Origin: an uncultured Clostridia bacterium
Lineage (GTDB): Bacteria > Bacillota > Clostridia > Lachnospirales > Anaerotignaceae
DNA: 16,636 nucleotides
Direction: 5' to 3'
Assembly (NCBI GenBank): GCA_937888765.1
Contig: CALASU010000101.1
Span: 1-16,636 of the forward strand
In this document: positions 7,983 to 15,565 of the stretch, in pieces
Layout: each line of letters starts with the position of its first letter
Position numbering within the stretch: position 1 is the first letter of the stretch
Program-made: the position numbers and the translations under genes
Notes under the pieces: model-generated
The model's database searches: none
What the model was told of the DNA's origin: nothing
What the model saw: only the letters and a program-made list of their open reading frames with translations

Positions 7983-8008
7983 AAAAAGAATCTCGCCTGG
8001 CAAGATTC
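7980..8008 (-). terminator. Rho-independent terminator of the serine recombinase gene
   Basis: Arms AGAATCT (7986-7992) and AGATTCT (8002-8008), with an inner GCC/GGC extension, are followed on the minus strand by a run of Ts. It lies about 70 bases past the recombinase stop and touches the broken end of sigK. Confidence 0.8.
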
Positions 8009-8079
8009 TCCGCCTGCAGCGGTGTTGCTTGCGACTGCTTACCTTACCGTCGCTTTGCATGTCCCCGCAGGGTTTTCTG

Positions 8080-9657
8080 TTAAGAAAATGCTTCCAGTTC
8101 ACGGAAGCGGAATCTGATAATGATCTGTTTCTGCTCCGTCAGTTCGATTCGTTCAATCAGACTGATGAGCAGTTCTCTGTTAGTATCAACGGAATCCAGA
8201 AACCGCTGTACCAGTTCTTTTGCCAGTTCGTCGGTACTGATCGGGCTTTCCTGCATCCGTTCCAGTTCTTTTAATTTTTCTTCCAGAGCCGTACGTTCTA
8301 TCTTCGTTCTTTGGTAGATACGCTCGAAGTCGGCTTCTGCAAGCAGTCCGCTAAGTCTGTCCATATACATCTTATCCAGATTGACCGTCAGACTGTTAAT
8401 TTTACTACGAAGGGAATTCATTTCTGATTCATGTCTTTTCTCTTTTCTATCTTCCTCTACAGCCGCTGCGGCGATAGACTGTAACTGTGCAGGCTGTAAA
8501 AATGTTCTGCAGATTTCTCTTACCTTTTCTATCACTGCCTCTGTAACTACCTGTTCTTTAATAGAATGGCAGGAACATACTCCAGCTTTTGTAAATCTCT
8601 GGTAGGTTCGGCAAACAAAAAAGAGCCTATCCTCTCCCGCTGCGTTTTTGCGGTTGATAACGCCCAGTGGATGCCCGCATTCATGACAGAAAATCAGCCC
8701 TTTTAATAAAAAATCATACGTTCTGCTACGGGTATGCATACGACTTTTGATCAGCAGCCGTACCTTCTGGAAGGTTTCTTTGTCGATCAATGGTTCATGT
8801 GTATTCTCTACAATGACCCATTTGCTGCGATCCTGCCGCATACATTTTTGTGATTTATAGCTGATCTTTACAGATTTACCCTGTACCATATTTCCGATAT
8901 AGGTTTCATTCTGCAGCATATCGGAAATACGCTCACTCGACCATAAGCCACTATAGATACCTTTTTTATTCCGTTGCCAGCCACAATACATCGAAGGCGT
9001 TGGAATCCCTTCTTCATTGAGCGTAATCGCAATCTGCCGACAGCTCATACCGCTCAGTGCCATCGTAAAGATGCGTCGTACAATTGCGGCAACTTCTTCA
9101 TCAATCACAATTTTGTTTTTCTCTGTCGGGTGCATTTTGTAGCCGTACATAGGCTTTCCGCCGATAAACTGCCCTTTCTTCTGCTTATCCTGCTTGACGC
9201 TCTTGATCTTCTTAGAAATGTCCTTCGCATACATATCGTTCATAATTGCACGAAACGGCGTAATGTCGTTGGCTGTGGACTCAATGCCGGTATCAATGCC
9301 ATCCAGAAGTGAGATATATCGCACTCTTTTTTCTGGAAAATACCGCTCCATATAATGCCCTGTCATAATATAATCTCTCCCCAAGCGGGAAAGATCCTTT
9401 GTGATGACCATATTGACCTTCTTGGCTTCAATATCGCCGATCATACGCTGAAATTCCGGGCGGTCAAAGTTGGTACCGCTCCAGCCATCATCAATATAAA
9501 TGTCATAAACAGATAAGCGATGCCGCTGCACAAACTCATTCAGCAGGGATCTCTGATTTGTCACACTCTCTGACGGGCCTTCATGCTCATCTTCCTTTGA
9601 TAAACGAATATACAATGCAACATGGTAATCCATTGGGTTGCTTATTTCTAAATACAT
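8080..9657 (-). CDS. Large serine recombinase of the sigK-intervening element (SpoIVCA-like)
   Basis: Site-specific DNA recombinase expected to excise the element and restore sigK. Seen: resolvase domain (about 12-165) with nucleophile Ser20 in ALYIRLSKED, DDGWSGTNFDRPEFQRM and ITKDLSRLGRDYI; a recombinase domain (about 190-300) with GKPMYGYKMHP and CRQIAITLNEEGIPTPS; a zinc ribbon beginning CHECGHPL and ending near VCSCHS; then a long charged coiled-coil tail. Its 525 residues suit the large-serine class. The ATG at 9657 follows AAGGAGG by seven bases; a longer frame upstream lacks support. Convergent with the broken sigK and followed by its own terminator. Similar proteins also move Tn-type and ICE elements, so sigK excision is inferred from position. 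All visible motifs are intact. Confidence 0.9.
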   Translation of the reverse strand: MYLEISNPMDYHVALYIRLSKEDEHEGPSESVTNQRSLLNEFVQRHRLSVYDIYIDDGWSGTNFDRPEFQRMIGDIEAKKVNMVITKDLSRLGRDYIMTGHYMERYFPEKRVRYISLLDGIDTGIESTANDITPFRAIMNDMYAKDISKKIKSVKQDKQKKGQFIGGKPMYGYKMHPTEKNKIVIDEEVAAIVRRIFTMALSGMSCRQIAITLNEEGIPTPSMYCGWQRNKKGIYSGLWSSERISDMLQNETYIGNMVQGKSVKISYKSQKCMRQDRSKWVIVENTHEPLIDKETFQKVRLLIKSRMHTRSRTYDFLLKGLIFCHECGHPLGVINRKNAAGEDRLFFVCRTYQRFTKAGVCSCHSIKEQVVTEAVIEKVREICRTFLQPAQLQSIAAAAVEEDRKEKRHESEMNSLRSKINSLTVNLDKMYMDRLSGLLAEADFERIYQRTKIERTALEEKLKELERMQESPISTDELAKELVQRFLDSVDTNRELLISLIERIELTEQKQIIIRFRFRELEAFS

Positions 9658-9685
9658 AGTATGCCTCCTTGAAATAAGCGACCAG

Positions 9686-9829
9686 TCATTGCTTATATCG
9701 TACCATAGGTTTGTCAGGCGTTTCAAGCATACGAATCAGATATAGTCTGAAAGATTCCTCCAATAATACAGTCAGACTTTTTTCTGATTCTGCATAAATA
9801 CAGTGAACTGTAGGTACCGTTTGTTTCAT
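9686..9829 (-). CDS. Small hypothetical protein upstream of the recombinase, 47 residues
   Basis: Not assigned to a named family. Seen: MKQTVPTVHCIYAESEKSL, then LLEESFRLYLIRMLE and a basic tail ending RYKQ, giving a likely amphipathic helix. A strong RBS (GAGGGGGG) lies upstream of the ATG at 9829, and the stop is 28 bases before the recombinase start, so the two are likely co-transcribed. Position suggests an accessory role for the recombinase, for example a recombination directionality factor such as the one known for the C. difficile skin element, but sequence alone does not show this. Confidence 0.6.
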   Translation of the reverse strand: MKQTVPTVHCIYAESEKSLTVLLEESFRLYLIRMLETPDKPMVRYKQ

Positions 9830-9846
9830 AGACTTCCCCCCTCTGT

Positions 9847-10038
9847 TCAACGTATGTAAAAAACCAGTTTCTTTTGTCTGTCCATCATAAAAATAAAAAT
9901 TCCCGAACGATTGGCACAACCACACTTGCCAGAAAGCTGTTGTTCTCTCTTCCTTAATAACGGTATCTCCACCAAGTCTGCCTTCACATTAGTAAATTCG
10001 TCAAGTACTTCCCTTTTCTTTCGATCAGTCGAAACCAT
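9847..10038 (-). CDS. Small hypothetical protein, 63 residues, possible recombinase accessory factor
   Basis: Not recognised. Seen: a basic start MVSTDRKKRE, a charged probable helix VLDEFTNVKADLVEI, then LLRKREQQL, a CGC motif (GKCGCANRSG) and a hydrophobic, basic end. RBS AAAGGGG precedes the ATG at 10038 by nine bases. It is the first of three closely spaced minus-strand ORFs leading into the serine recombinase (17-base gap to the next). Its sequence upstream abuts the broken end of an IS200-type transposase, so it could also be residual reading frame in decayed DNA. Confidence 0.4.
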   Translation of the reverse strand: MVSTDRKKREVLDEFTNVKADLVEIPLLRKREQQLSGKCGCANRSGIFIFMMDRQKKLVFYIR

Positions 10039-10066
10039 CAGCAAATTCCCCTTTCATGCCCTGTTC

Positions 10067-10309
10067 TCAGATAGCACTCATTTTAGGTGGAATTTCTATA
10101 AGCATATGTACATGATCTACGCATACTTCAGCTTCAATTATATTTACACCTTTCCATTCACATAATTGTCACAGTATTGCTCCTATTTCCAGGTTCCTTG
10201 CATCATAAAATGCTTTTCTTCTATATTTTGGAGCAAATACCACATGGTATTTGCAACACCACTTTGTATGTGATAAACTATATAAGTCATCTGAATATTG
10301 TTTGTTCAT
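10067..10309 (-). pseudogene. tnpA: Truncated IS200/IS605-family transposase TnpA with internal stop
   Basis: Remnant of a Y1 HUH transposase. From the ATG at 10309 the frame reads HTKWCCKYHVVFAPKYRRKAF, typical of IS200-type TnpA, and includes the metal-binding HxH motif in DHVHMLIEIPP. An in-frame TGA stands at codon 47 (10169-10171), where an Arg is usual (GAIL-stop-QLC, CGA to TGA), and homology ends after PPKM near 10079. The expected tail with the catalytic tyrosine is absent, so about half of the usual 130-150 residues remains and the copy should be inactive. Confidence 0.85.
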
Positions 10310-10317
10310 TTGTCCAT

Positions 10318-10372
10318 CCTCTGTGTTATTTGTCTTGCAGTTGGTAGCCGCAAGCCTATTATAACACGGAGG
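10318..10372 (-). mobile_element. Left-end hairpin of the IS200-type element
   Basis: Imperfect 12-bp inverted repeat, CCTCTGTGTTAT (10318-10329) and ATAACACGGAGG (10361-10372), one mismatch, just upstream of tnpA. Subterminal hairpins at this position are the recognition ends of IS200/IS605 transposons. The outer boundary probably lies near 10380; the other end is lost. Confidence 0.55.
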
Positions 10373-10407
10373 TTTTGCATTATCACTCCGCTAAAAGCTT
10401 AATCTGA

Positions 10408-10432
10408 CCCCCAGACAATCTGGGGGTTTTTT
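10408..10432 (+). terminator. Rho-independent terminator, first of a tandem pair
   Basis: Perfect 8-bp stem CCCCCAGA / TCTGGGGG around CAA, then TTTTTT. It reads in the plus direction, although the nearest plus-strand gene upstream is the broken sigK about 2.4 kb away. Confidence 0.9.
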
Positions 10433-10443
10433 GATAAACAATT

Positions 10444-10472
10444 ATCGCCTGATAACTGTCAGGCGATTTTTT
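10444..10472 (+). terminator. Rho-independent terminator, second of a tandem pair
   Basis: Perfect 9-bp stem ATCGCCTGA / TCAGGCGAT with a six-base loop, then TTTTTT. It insulates nadABC from upstream transcription. Confidence 0.9.
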
Positions 10473-10592
10473 GATAATTATACGGTATTGCCCATAGTAT
10501 CTCAGGATACGCCAGAAAGAAATCTCAATGCTGTATTTTAAAAATTTCTATTCTTTTTATATTTTTAATCTCAAATTTTAATCAGAATTGTC

Positions 10593-10621
10593 TTGTCACA
10601 TGTAAAGTTGTATGCTACAAT
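10593..10621 (+). promoter_or_regulatory. Sigma-A-type promoter of nadABC
   Basis: TTGTCA (10593-10598) and TACAAT (10616-10621) are 17 bases apart, with a leader of about 48 bases to the nadA ATG. The string TGTCTTGTCA overlapping the -35 could be a site for a niacin-responsive repressor such as NiaR, which commonly controls nadABC in Firmicutes; that is a weak match. Confidence 0.6.
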
Positions 10622-10675
10622 ATGTGTCGTTTGCAGATGATTTTTAACATTGAGTATACAGAATCGAGGAAAAAA

Positions 10676-11581
10676 ATGAATGTAAAAGAAGAAATCAAAG
10701 TATGGAAAGCAAAAAAGGACGCTGTTATCCTTGCACATTATTATGTTGAACCGGAAATTCAGGAAGTTGCCGACTATGTGGGGGATTCCTTTGCCCTCAG
10801 CAAAATCGCAGCCAATCTGCCCAATCCTGTAATCGTTTACTGTGGTGTTTCCTTTATGGGGGAAAGCGGCGTACTGTTAAGCCCTGATAAAAAAGTACTG
10901 ATGCCGGATGCAAAGGCTGACTGTCCCATGGCCCACATGGTAACAAAGGCAGAGGTTGATAAAGCCAGAGCAAATTATGATGATCTGGCTGTTGTCTGCT
11001 ATATCAACTCCACTGCAGAGATCAAATCCTGGTCTGATGTCAGCGTAACCTCTGCCAATGCAGTACAGATTGTAAAAAATCTGCCTAATAAAAATATCCT
11101 GTTTATTCCTGACAGAAATCTGGGTCGCTTCGTGGCAGCACAGGTACCTGAAAAGAATGTCATGCTGGTAAACGGCTACTGCCCTATCCACGAGGTGATC
11201 TCCCCTGCAGAAATAACTGAACTGAAAACAGCGCACCCAGATGCAGAAATTCTGGTGCATCCTGAATGTAATGCCGAAGTAACGGCTATGGCAGATTATG
11301 TTGGTTCCACTACAGGCATCATCAATTACGCTGCAAAAAGCAATAAAAAAGAACTGATTATTGGCACAGAAGTTGGCGTACGATATGAACTGGAAAAACA
11401 GAATCCCGATAAAGTTTTCTATTTCCCCAAAACCACACCTGTCTGTCACGATATGAAGCTGATTACACTGGAAAAAGTCCTGCATGTATTGAAAACAGAA
11501 GAAAATCACGCAAGTGTACTGGCTGAACAGGCAAAAGCTGCAGGCAATACCCCGACCCGTATGCTGGAACTTGCAAAATAA
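10676..11581 (+). CDS. nadA: Quinolinate synthase NadA
   Basis: 4Fe-4S enzyme that condenses iminoaspartate from NadB with dihydroxyacetone phosphate to quinolinate, in de novo NAD synthesis. Seen: ILAHYYVEPEIQEVADYVGDS near the N terminus, three cluster cysteines in the expected places (Cys83 in ADCPMAH, one in NGYCPIHEV, one in TTPVCHDMK), plus VHPECNAEV and ADYVGSTTGI; 301 residues, the compact form of the family. The ATG at 10676 follows GAGGAAAAAA; an earlier start at 10622 would sit on the predicted transcript start and adds an unlike leader. First gene of nadA-nadB-nadC. The oxygen-labile cluster suits an anaerobe. Confidence 0.96.
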   Translation: MNVKEEIKVWKAKKDAVILAHYYVEPEIQEVADYVGDSFALSKIAANLPNPVIVYCGVSFMGESGVLLSPDKKVLMPDAKADCPMAHMVTKAEVDKARANYDDLAVVCYINSTAEIKSWSDVSVTSANAVQIVKNLPNKNILFIPDRNLGRFVAAQVPEKNVMLVNGYCPIHEVISPAEITELKTAHPDAEILVHPECNAEVTAMADYVGSTTGIINYAAKSNKKELIIGTEVGVRYELEKQNPDKVFYFPKTTPVCHDMKLITLEKVLHVLKTEENHASVLAEQAKAAGNTPTRMLELAK

Positions 11582-11594
11582 GGAGAGATGAAAA

Positions 11595-12767
11595 ATGATA
11601 AAAGAAATGGCTTATGATACCGTTATCGTAGGGGCAGGTGCCAGCGGTCTGTATTCCGCACTGAAACTGCCCAAAGAACAGAATATACTGCTGATCTGTA
11701 AGGAAGATCTGGAAAGCTGCGACTCCATGCTGGCACAGGGTGGTATCTGTGTTCTGCGTGATGAAAACGACTATGACGAATTCTTTGAAGACACCCTGAA
11801 AGCAGGTCATTATGAAAACCGCAGGGAAAGCGTTGATCTGATGATCCGTAACAGCAGAAGGATCATTGATGATCTGCTGGCACTGGGTGTAGATTTTGAT
11901 AAAGAAGATGATGGCACCCTGAAATACACAAAAGAAGGTGCACACTCCAAACCCCGTATCTGTTTCCATAAGGATATCACCGGCAAAGAGATCACAGAAA
12001 CCTTACTGGAACGTGTCAGAAAATCTGAAAATGTAACCGTCATGGATTATACTGTAATGGAAGACCTGATCATTGAAGACGGCATTTGCAAAGGTATTGT
12101 AGCAACATCCAACGGGGATACCCTGAACATCTATGCGAATGACACGATCCTTGCTACAGGCGGTATCGGCGGTCTGTATGAACATTCCACCAACTTCCCC
12201 AGCCTAACAGGGGATGCCCTGCGCCTTGCAGAAAAATATGGCATTGCACTGGAAAACATGGACTATGTGCAGATTCACCCTACCAGTCTTTATAGCGAAA
12301 ACCCCGGAAGACATTTTCTGATCTCCGAATCTGCTCGCGGCGAAGGTGCTATCCTCTTAAACAGCAAAGGAGAACGCTTTGTAAATGAACTGCTTCCAAG
12401 AGATAAGGTTTCTCAGGCGATCCATGCAGAAATGGAAAAGGAAGGCAGCAAGCATGTATGGCTCTCCTTTGCGCCTGTACCTGCAGAGGATATTGAAAAC
12501 CATTTCCCGAATATTTATAAAACATGTCTGGAAGCAGGCTATGATATCACAAAGGAGCCCGTCCCTGTTGTGCCTGCTCAGCATTATTTCATGGGTGGTA
12601 TCCATGTAGACAGCGATTCCAGAACGACCATGGAACACCTCTATGCCGTAGGCGAAACCAGCTGTAACGGGGTACACGGCAAAAACAGACTGGCAAGCAA
12701 CAGCTTGCTCGAATGTCTGGTATTCGCAGAAAGAGCTGCCCATAAAATTGCATCTGAAAAGGAGTGA
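11595..12767 (+). CDS. nadB: L-aspartate oxidase NadB, short form
   Basis: FAD enzyme that oxidises aspartate to iminoaspartate for NadA; in anaerobes fumarate can serve as electron acceptor. Seen: dinucleotide-binding VIVGAGASGLYSAL, SMLAQGGICV, the FAD segment DTILATGGIGGLYEHSTN, active-site IHPTSLYSENPGRHFL, SARGEGAILLNSKGERFVNE and PRDKVSQAI, then VPVVPAQHYFMGGIHVD and GVHGKNRLASNSLLECLV. At 390 residues it lacks the C-terminal helical domain present in the roughly 540-residue E. coli enzyme, while all catalytic parts remain. RBS AAGGAGAG follows the nadA stop, and nadC starts five bases after its stop, so the three are one operon. Confidence 0.95.
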   Translation: MIKEMAYDTVIVGAGASGLYSALKLPKEQNILLICKEDLESCDSMLAQGGICVLRDENDYDEFFEDTLKAGHYENRRESVDLMIRNSRRIIDDLLALGVDFDKEDDGTLKYTKEGAHSKPRICFHKDITGKEITETLLERVRKSENVTVMDYTVMEDLIIEDGICKGIVATSNGDTLNIYANDTILATGGIGGLYEHSTNFPSLTGDALRLAEKYGIALENMDYVQIHPTSLYSENPGRHFLISESARGEGAILLNSKGERFVNELLPRDKVSQAIHAEMEKEGSKHVWLSFAPVPAEDIENHFPNIYKTCLEAGYDITKEPVPVVPAQHYFMGGIHVDSDSRTTMEHLYAVGETSCNGVHGKNRLASNSLLECLVFAERAAHKIASEKE

Positions 12768-12771
12768 GCTT

Positions 12772-13623
12772 ATGAATTCCATTACTATGAAAATCGTGGC
12801 CGATAAATATATCCGTATGGCACTGGAAGAAGACATCAACAGCGAAGACGTTTCCACCAATGCCGTTATGCCTGCATATCAGAAAGGCGAAGTACAGCTA
12901 ATCTGCAAGCAGGACGGCATTATCGCCGGTCTGGGCGTATTTGAAAGAGTTTTCCATCTGCTGGATCCTGAAACAAAGGTCGCATTCTATGTGACCGATG
13001 GCGATACCGTTACAAAAGGACAGCTGATGGCAACCGTAATCGGCGACATCCGCGTGCTACTTTCCGGTGAACGCACTGCACTGAACTATCTGCAGCGCAT
13101 GAGCGGCATTGCTACCTATACAAATGAAGTCGCAAAAATGCTGGAAGGTACAAAAACGACGTTGTTAGATACCAGAAAAACGACTCCGTGCATGCGCATA
13201 TTTGAAAAATATGCTGTGAAAGTCGGCGGTGGTAAAAATCATCGTTATAACCTCTCTGACGGCGTCATGTTAAAAGATAACCACATCGCTGCTGCCGGCG
13301 GCGTAAAGGAAGCGATCGCCGCTGCTAAGGCTTATGCCCCCTTCGTTCGTAAAATTGAAGTAGAAACAGAAACCCTGGATATGGTAAAAGAAGCTGTAGA
13401 AGCCGGGGCAGATATTATCATGCTGGATAATATGACCCCCGATGAAATGGCAGAAGCCATCCGGATGATTGACGGAAAAGCTGAAACGGAATGCTCTGGC
13501 AATATCACAAAGGAAAACATAAAAACCATCACACAATTAGGCGTTAATTATGTTTCCAGCGGTGCATTGACCCACTCCGCCCCTATTCTGGATATCAGTC
13601 TGAAAAATCTGAAATCTATTTAA
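12772..13623 (+). CDS. nadC: Nicotinate-nucleotide diphosphorylase (carboxylating) NadC
   Basis: Converts quinolinate and PRPP to nicotinate mononucleotide with loss of carbon dioxide, the entry into NAD. Seen: an N-terminal domain with EEDINSEDVSTNAV, LLSGERTALNYLQRMSGIAT, the phosphate-binding LLDTRKTTPCMR, AVKVGGGKNHRYNLSDGVML, KDNHI, VEVET in the barrel, and a glycine/serine-rich end NYVSSGALTHSAPILDISLK; 283 residues, normal. The ATG at 12772 follows GGAGTGAG; an in-frame TTG at 12748 would lie inside nadB. Last gene of nadABC, with no strong terminator before the next gene. Confidence 0.96.
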   Translation: MNSITMKIVADKYIRMALEEDINSEDVSTNAVMPAYQKGEVQLICKQDGIIAGLGVFERVFHLLDPETKVAFYVTDGDTVTKGQLMATVIGDIRVLLSGERTALNYLQRMSGIATYTNEVAKMLEGTKTTLLDTRKTTPCMRIFEKYAVKVGGGKNHRYNLSDGVMLKDNHIAAAGGVKEAIAAAKAYAPFVRKIEVETETLDMVKEAVEAGADIIMLDNMTPDEMAEAIRMIDGKAETECSGNITKENIKTITQLGVNYVSSGALTHSAPILDISLKNLKSI

Positions 13624-13661
13624 GAACTTTCTGAAAAGTCAATGCGTTAACCAGATAGTCT

Positions 13662-13682
13662 TATTGGCTATACCAATATAAT
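13662..13682 (+). promoter_or_regulatory. Inverted repeat with -10 element upstream of the antiporter gene
   Basis: TATTGG-CTATA-CCAATA (13662-13678) overlaps a perfect TATAAT (13677-13682). No good -35 lies 17 bases upstream, so this is either an activator- or repressor-controlled promoter, or the antiporter is read through from nadC. Confidence 0.4.
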
Positions 13683-13698
13683 ATTAGGAGGTTTTAGT

Positions 13699-15246
13699 GT
13701 GGATACAAATATTTTATCCATCATTCCAATTATCCTGACAATCGGTTTGGCAATTGGGACAAGAAATGTTATTTTGTCTTTGTTCACTGGTTTGTTATCT
13801 GGTGCTTTGATCATTGCAGAGGGGCATCCAGTTGCAGCATTAAAAGCGACCATCGGCGAGTATATCATTCCTCGCTTTTTGGACAGCTATAATGCAGGCA
13901 TCATTGTATTATTAGTATTTATCGGTGGTTTTGTTACTTTATTGGAAAAATCCGGCGGTGCAGAAGCATTTGCGAGAAAAGTTGCAAACTTCATCGATAC
14001 ACGATGTAAAACACAGATTGCAGCATGGATCGGCGGTATTCTGGTATTCTTTTCTGAATTAGGAACCCCTATGATTGTCGGTCCAATCTTTGCGCCTATT
14101 TTTAAAAAAATGCGAATTTCCAAAGAAAAGCTGGCGTGGATCATTGACTGTACAGCATCTCCTGTATGTGTTTTGATTCCTTTCATCGGCTGGGGCGTTA
14201 CATCTATGGGTTTGATCCAGACAGAATTGGACAATCTTGGCATTACTGCAATCAATGACTGGACAGCATTCTGTAATGCAATCCCTTATCAGATTTATCC
14301 CATTCTGTGTCTGTGTATTGTACCTCTGGTTGCATTTTGTAAAAAAGAATTCGGTGCGATGGCTAAAGCTGAACAGGATGCACGCCAAGGCATTTTCTCT
14401 AAGTTGCCGAGTGAAGAAGCACCTAAGAAAAATATGATCACAAACAACAATGTATCTCCACTGGTTGTTATTCTGCCTCTGGTTGTTCTGTTTATTACAT
14501 TATTCGGTATTCTGGTACCACAGGGCTTCCCTGTAAAACAGATTCCTGGCGGTGATTTTAGAGTTGCGCTGATCAGTGGCTATCTGTTGGCAGCAGTTAC
14601 TATGATTCTGTTGATGAAACATTACAAGGTAATGGGAATCAAAGAAGGGATTTCTACATATGTAAAAGGCTGCAGTAAATTGTTCGATTGTATGGTAATG
14701 CTGATTTTGGCATGGGCATTAAGTACAGTAGGCGGCATTCTTGGGACTTCCGAATTTATTGTATCCATTGCACAGGGCAATGTTCCTTATTGGCTGGTTC
14801 CTTCTATTGTTTTCCTGATCGGGGCGTTGATGTCCTTTGCAACAGGTACATCCTGGGGCACTTTTGCCATTGTTATGCCAATTGCAATCCCTGTAGCATA
14901 TCATCTGGATACCAGCTTATATGTAACAATCGGTGCAGTATTGTCTGGCGGTTTATTCGGGGATCATTGTTCTCCAGTTTCTGATACGACTATTCTGGCT
15001 GCATCCGGTGCAAACTGTGAATTGATGAACCATACTTTAACACAGTTACCTTATGCGATCCTTTGCGCAATTGTATCTTTTATTGGTTTTATTCCTGCGA
15101 CAATCACAGAAAATGTATTTGTTACGATTGGTTGTGTCATTGTAATGGCGGCATTGTACCTTGTACTGGGTAACTATAAAGGTGTTATGATTGAAAATCT
15201 GTCTGTTGTAGAAATTGACACTATTGAAGCTGAAGAAAGAAAATAA
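13699..15246 (+). CDS. NhaC-family Na+/H+ antiporter or related secondary transporter
   Basis: Multi-pass membrane transporter, 515 residues with about 12 hydrophobic segments. Seen: ELGTPMIVGPIFAPIFKKM near residue 117, FATGTSWGTFAIVMPIAIPV, and the family signature GDHCSPVSDTTILAASGANC, characteristic of NhaC-type antiporters; the acidic tail EIDTIEAEERK is cytoplasmic in most members. GTG start with AGGAGG seven bases upstream. The gene follows nadC by 75 bases but has its own -10/inverted repeat, and it uses TTG and TTA for leucine more than nadABC, which prefers CTG, so the history may differ. Related proteins exchange malate for lactate, or amino acids, so the exact substrate is open. 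Confidence 0.85.
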   Translation: MDTNILSIIPIILTIGLAIGTRNVILSLFTGLLSGALIIAEGHPVAALKATIGEYIIPRFLDSYNAGIIVLLVFIGGFVTLLEKSGGAEAFARKVANFIDTRCKTQIAAWIGGILVFFSELGTPMIVGPIFAPIFKKMRISKEKLAWIIDCTASPVCVLIPFIGWGVTSMGLIQTELDNLGITAINDWTAFCNAIPYQIYPILCLCIVPLVAFCKKEFGAMAKAEQDARQGIFSKLPSEEAPKKNMITNNNVSPLVVILPLVVLFITLFGILVPQGFPVKQIPGGDFRVALISGYLLAAVTMILLMKHYKVMGIKEGISTYVKGCSKLFDCMVMLILAWALSTVGGILGTSEFIVSIAQGNVPYWLVPSIVFLIGALMSFATGTSWGTFAIVMPIAIPVAYHLDTSLYVTIGAVLSGGLFGDHCSPVSDTTILAASGANCELMNHTLTQLPYAILCAIVSFIGFIPATITENVFVTIGCVIVMAALYLVLGNYKGVMIENLSVVEIDTIEAEERK

Positions 15247-15322
15247 TGGACTACTACCCTCAGAAACTGGGGGTGTGTTTACGGGGAACTCTACATTATG
15301 TACGAAAGCAAGCTGCCGAAAT

Positions 15323-15360
15323 AAAAAAATGAGCATGTCAGGATTTTCTTGACATACTCA
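15323..15360 (-). terminator. Minus-strand Rho-independent terminator
   Basis: Arms TGAGCATGTCA (15330-15340) and TGACATACTCA (15350-15360), one mismatch, are followed on the minus strand by TTTTTTT. It would stop transcription coming from the primase-like gene or from a small RNA read leftwards. Confidence 0.7.
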
Positions 15361-15538
15361 ATTTTAAAGATTATAGTGTCTGTCGGTTCAGAGGCTGAAA
15401 AACCGCCTCTCTAGCCTTTAAATCCTATTATAGAAAACCTATTTACAGAAAAAGTTTTACATCATTAAATCTATTTGCATTAAGCATAAATTGAAACGAA
15501 TAAAGGCTTATTGCAGATTATAAAACACCGCTATAACA

Positions 15539-15565
15539 ATCCCCTGCGCCAACAACGCAGAGGAT
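15539..15565. repeat. Hairpin just past the primase-like stop codon
   Basis: Arms ATCCCCTGCG (15539-15548) and CGCAGAGGAT (15556-15565) with one non-identical pair, which is G-U in minus-strand RNA. The plus side is followed by TTCTTTAATTTTT, so it may act as a terminator in either direction. Confidence 0.45.

Larger units (their letters stand above)
10310..10675. other. Intergenic region between the transposase relic and nadA
   Basis: Holds the IS left-end hairpin, two tandem plus-strand terminators and the nadA promoter. No coding sequence, tRNA or sigK 3' fragment was recognised in the three plus-strand frames before the terminators. About 10473-10590 is A/T-rich with nothing identifiable. 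Confidence 0.6.

Noticed and set aside
7940..8079. Simple frameshift or sequencing error as the cause of the sigK break
   Set aside because: All three plus-strand frames after 7950 were read and none gives the conserved SRIEK(K/R)AL helix, so more than an indel is involved.
15290..15325. Possible sigK 3' end or right attachment site near ATTATGTACGAAAG
   Set aside because: Only ATTATGTA-like similarity to the sigK junction, and the frame reads MYESKLPK-stop rather than the sigma-K C terminus.
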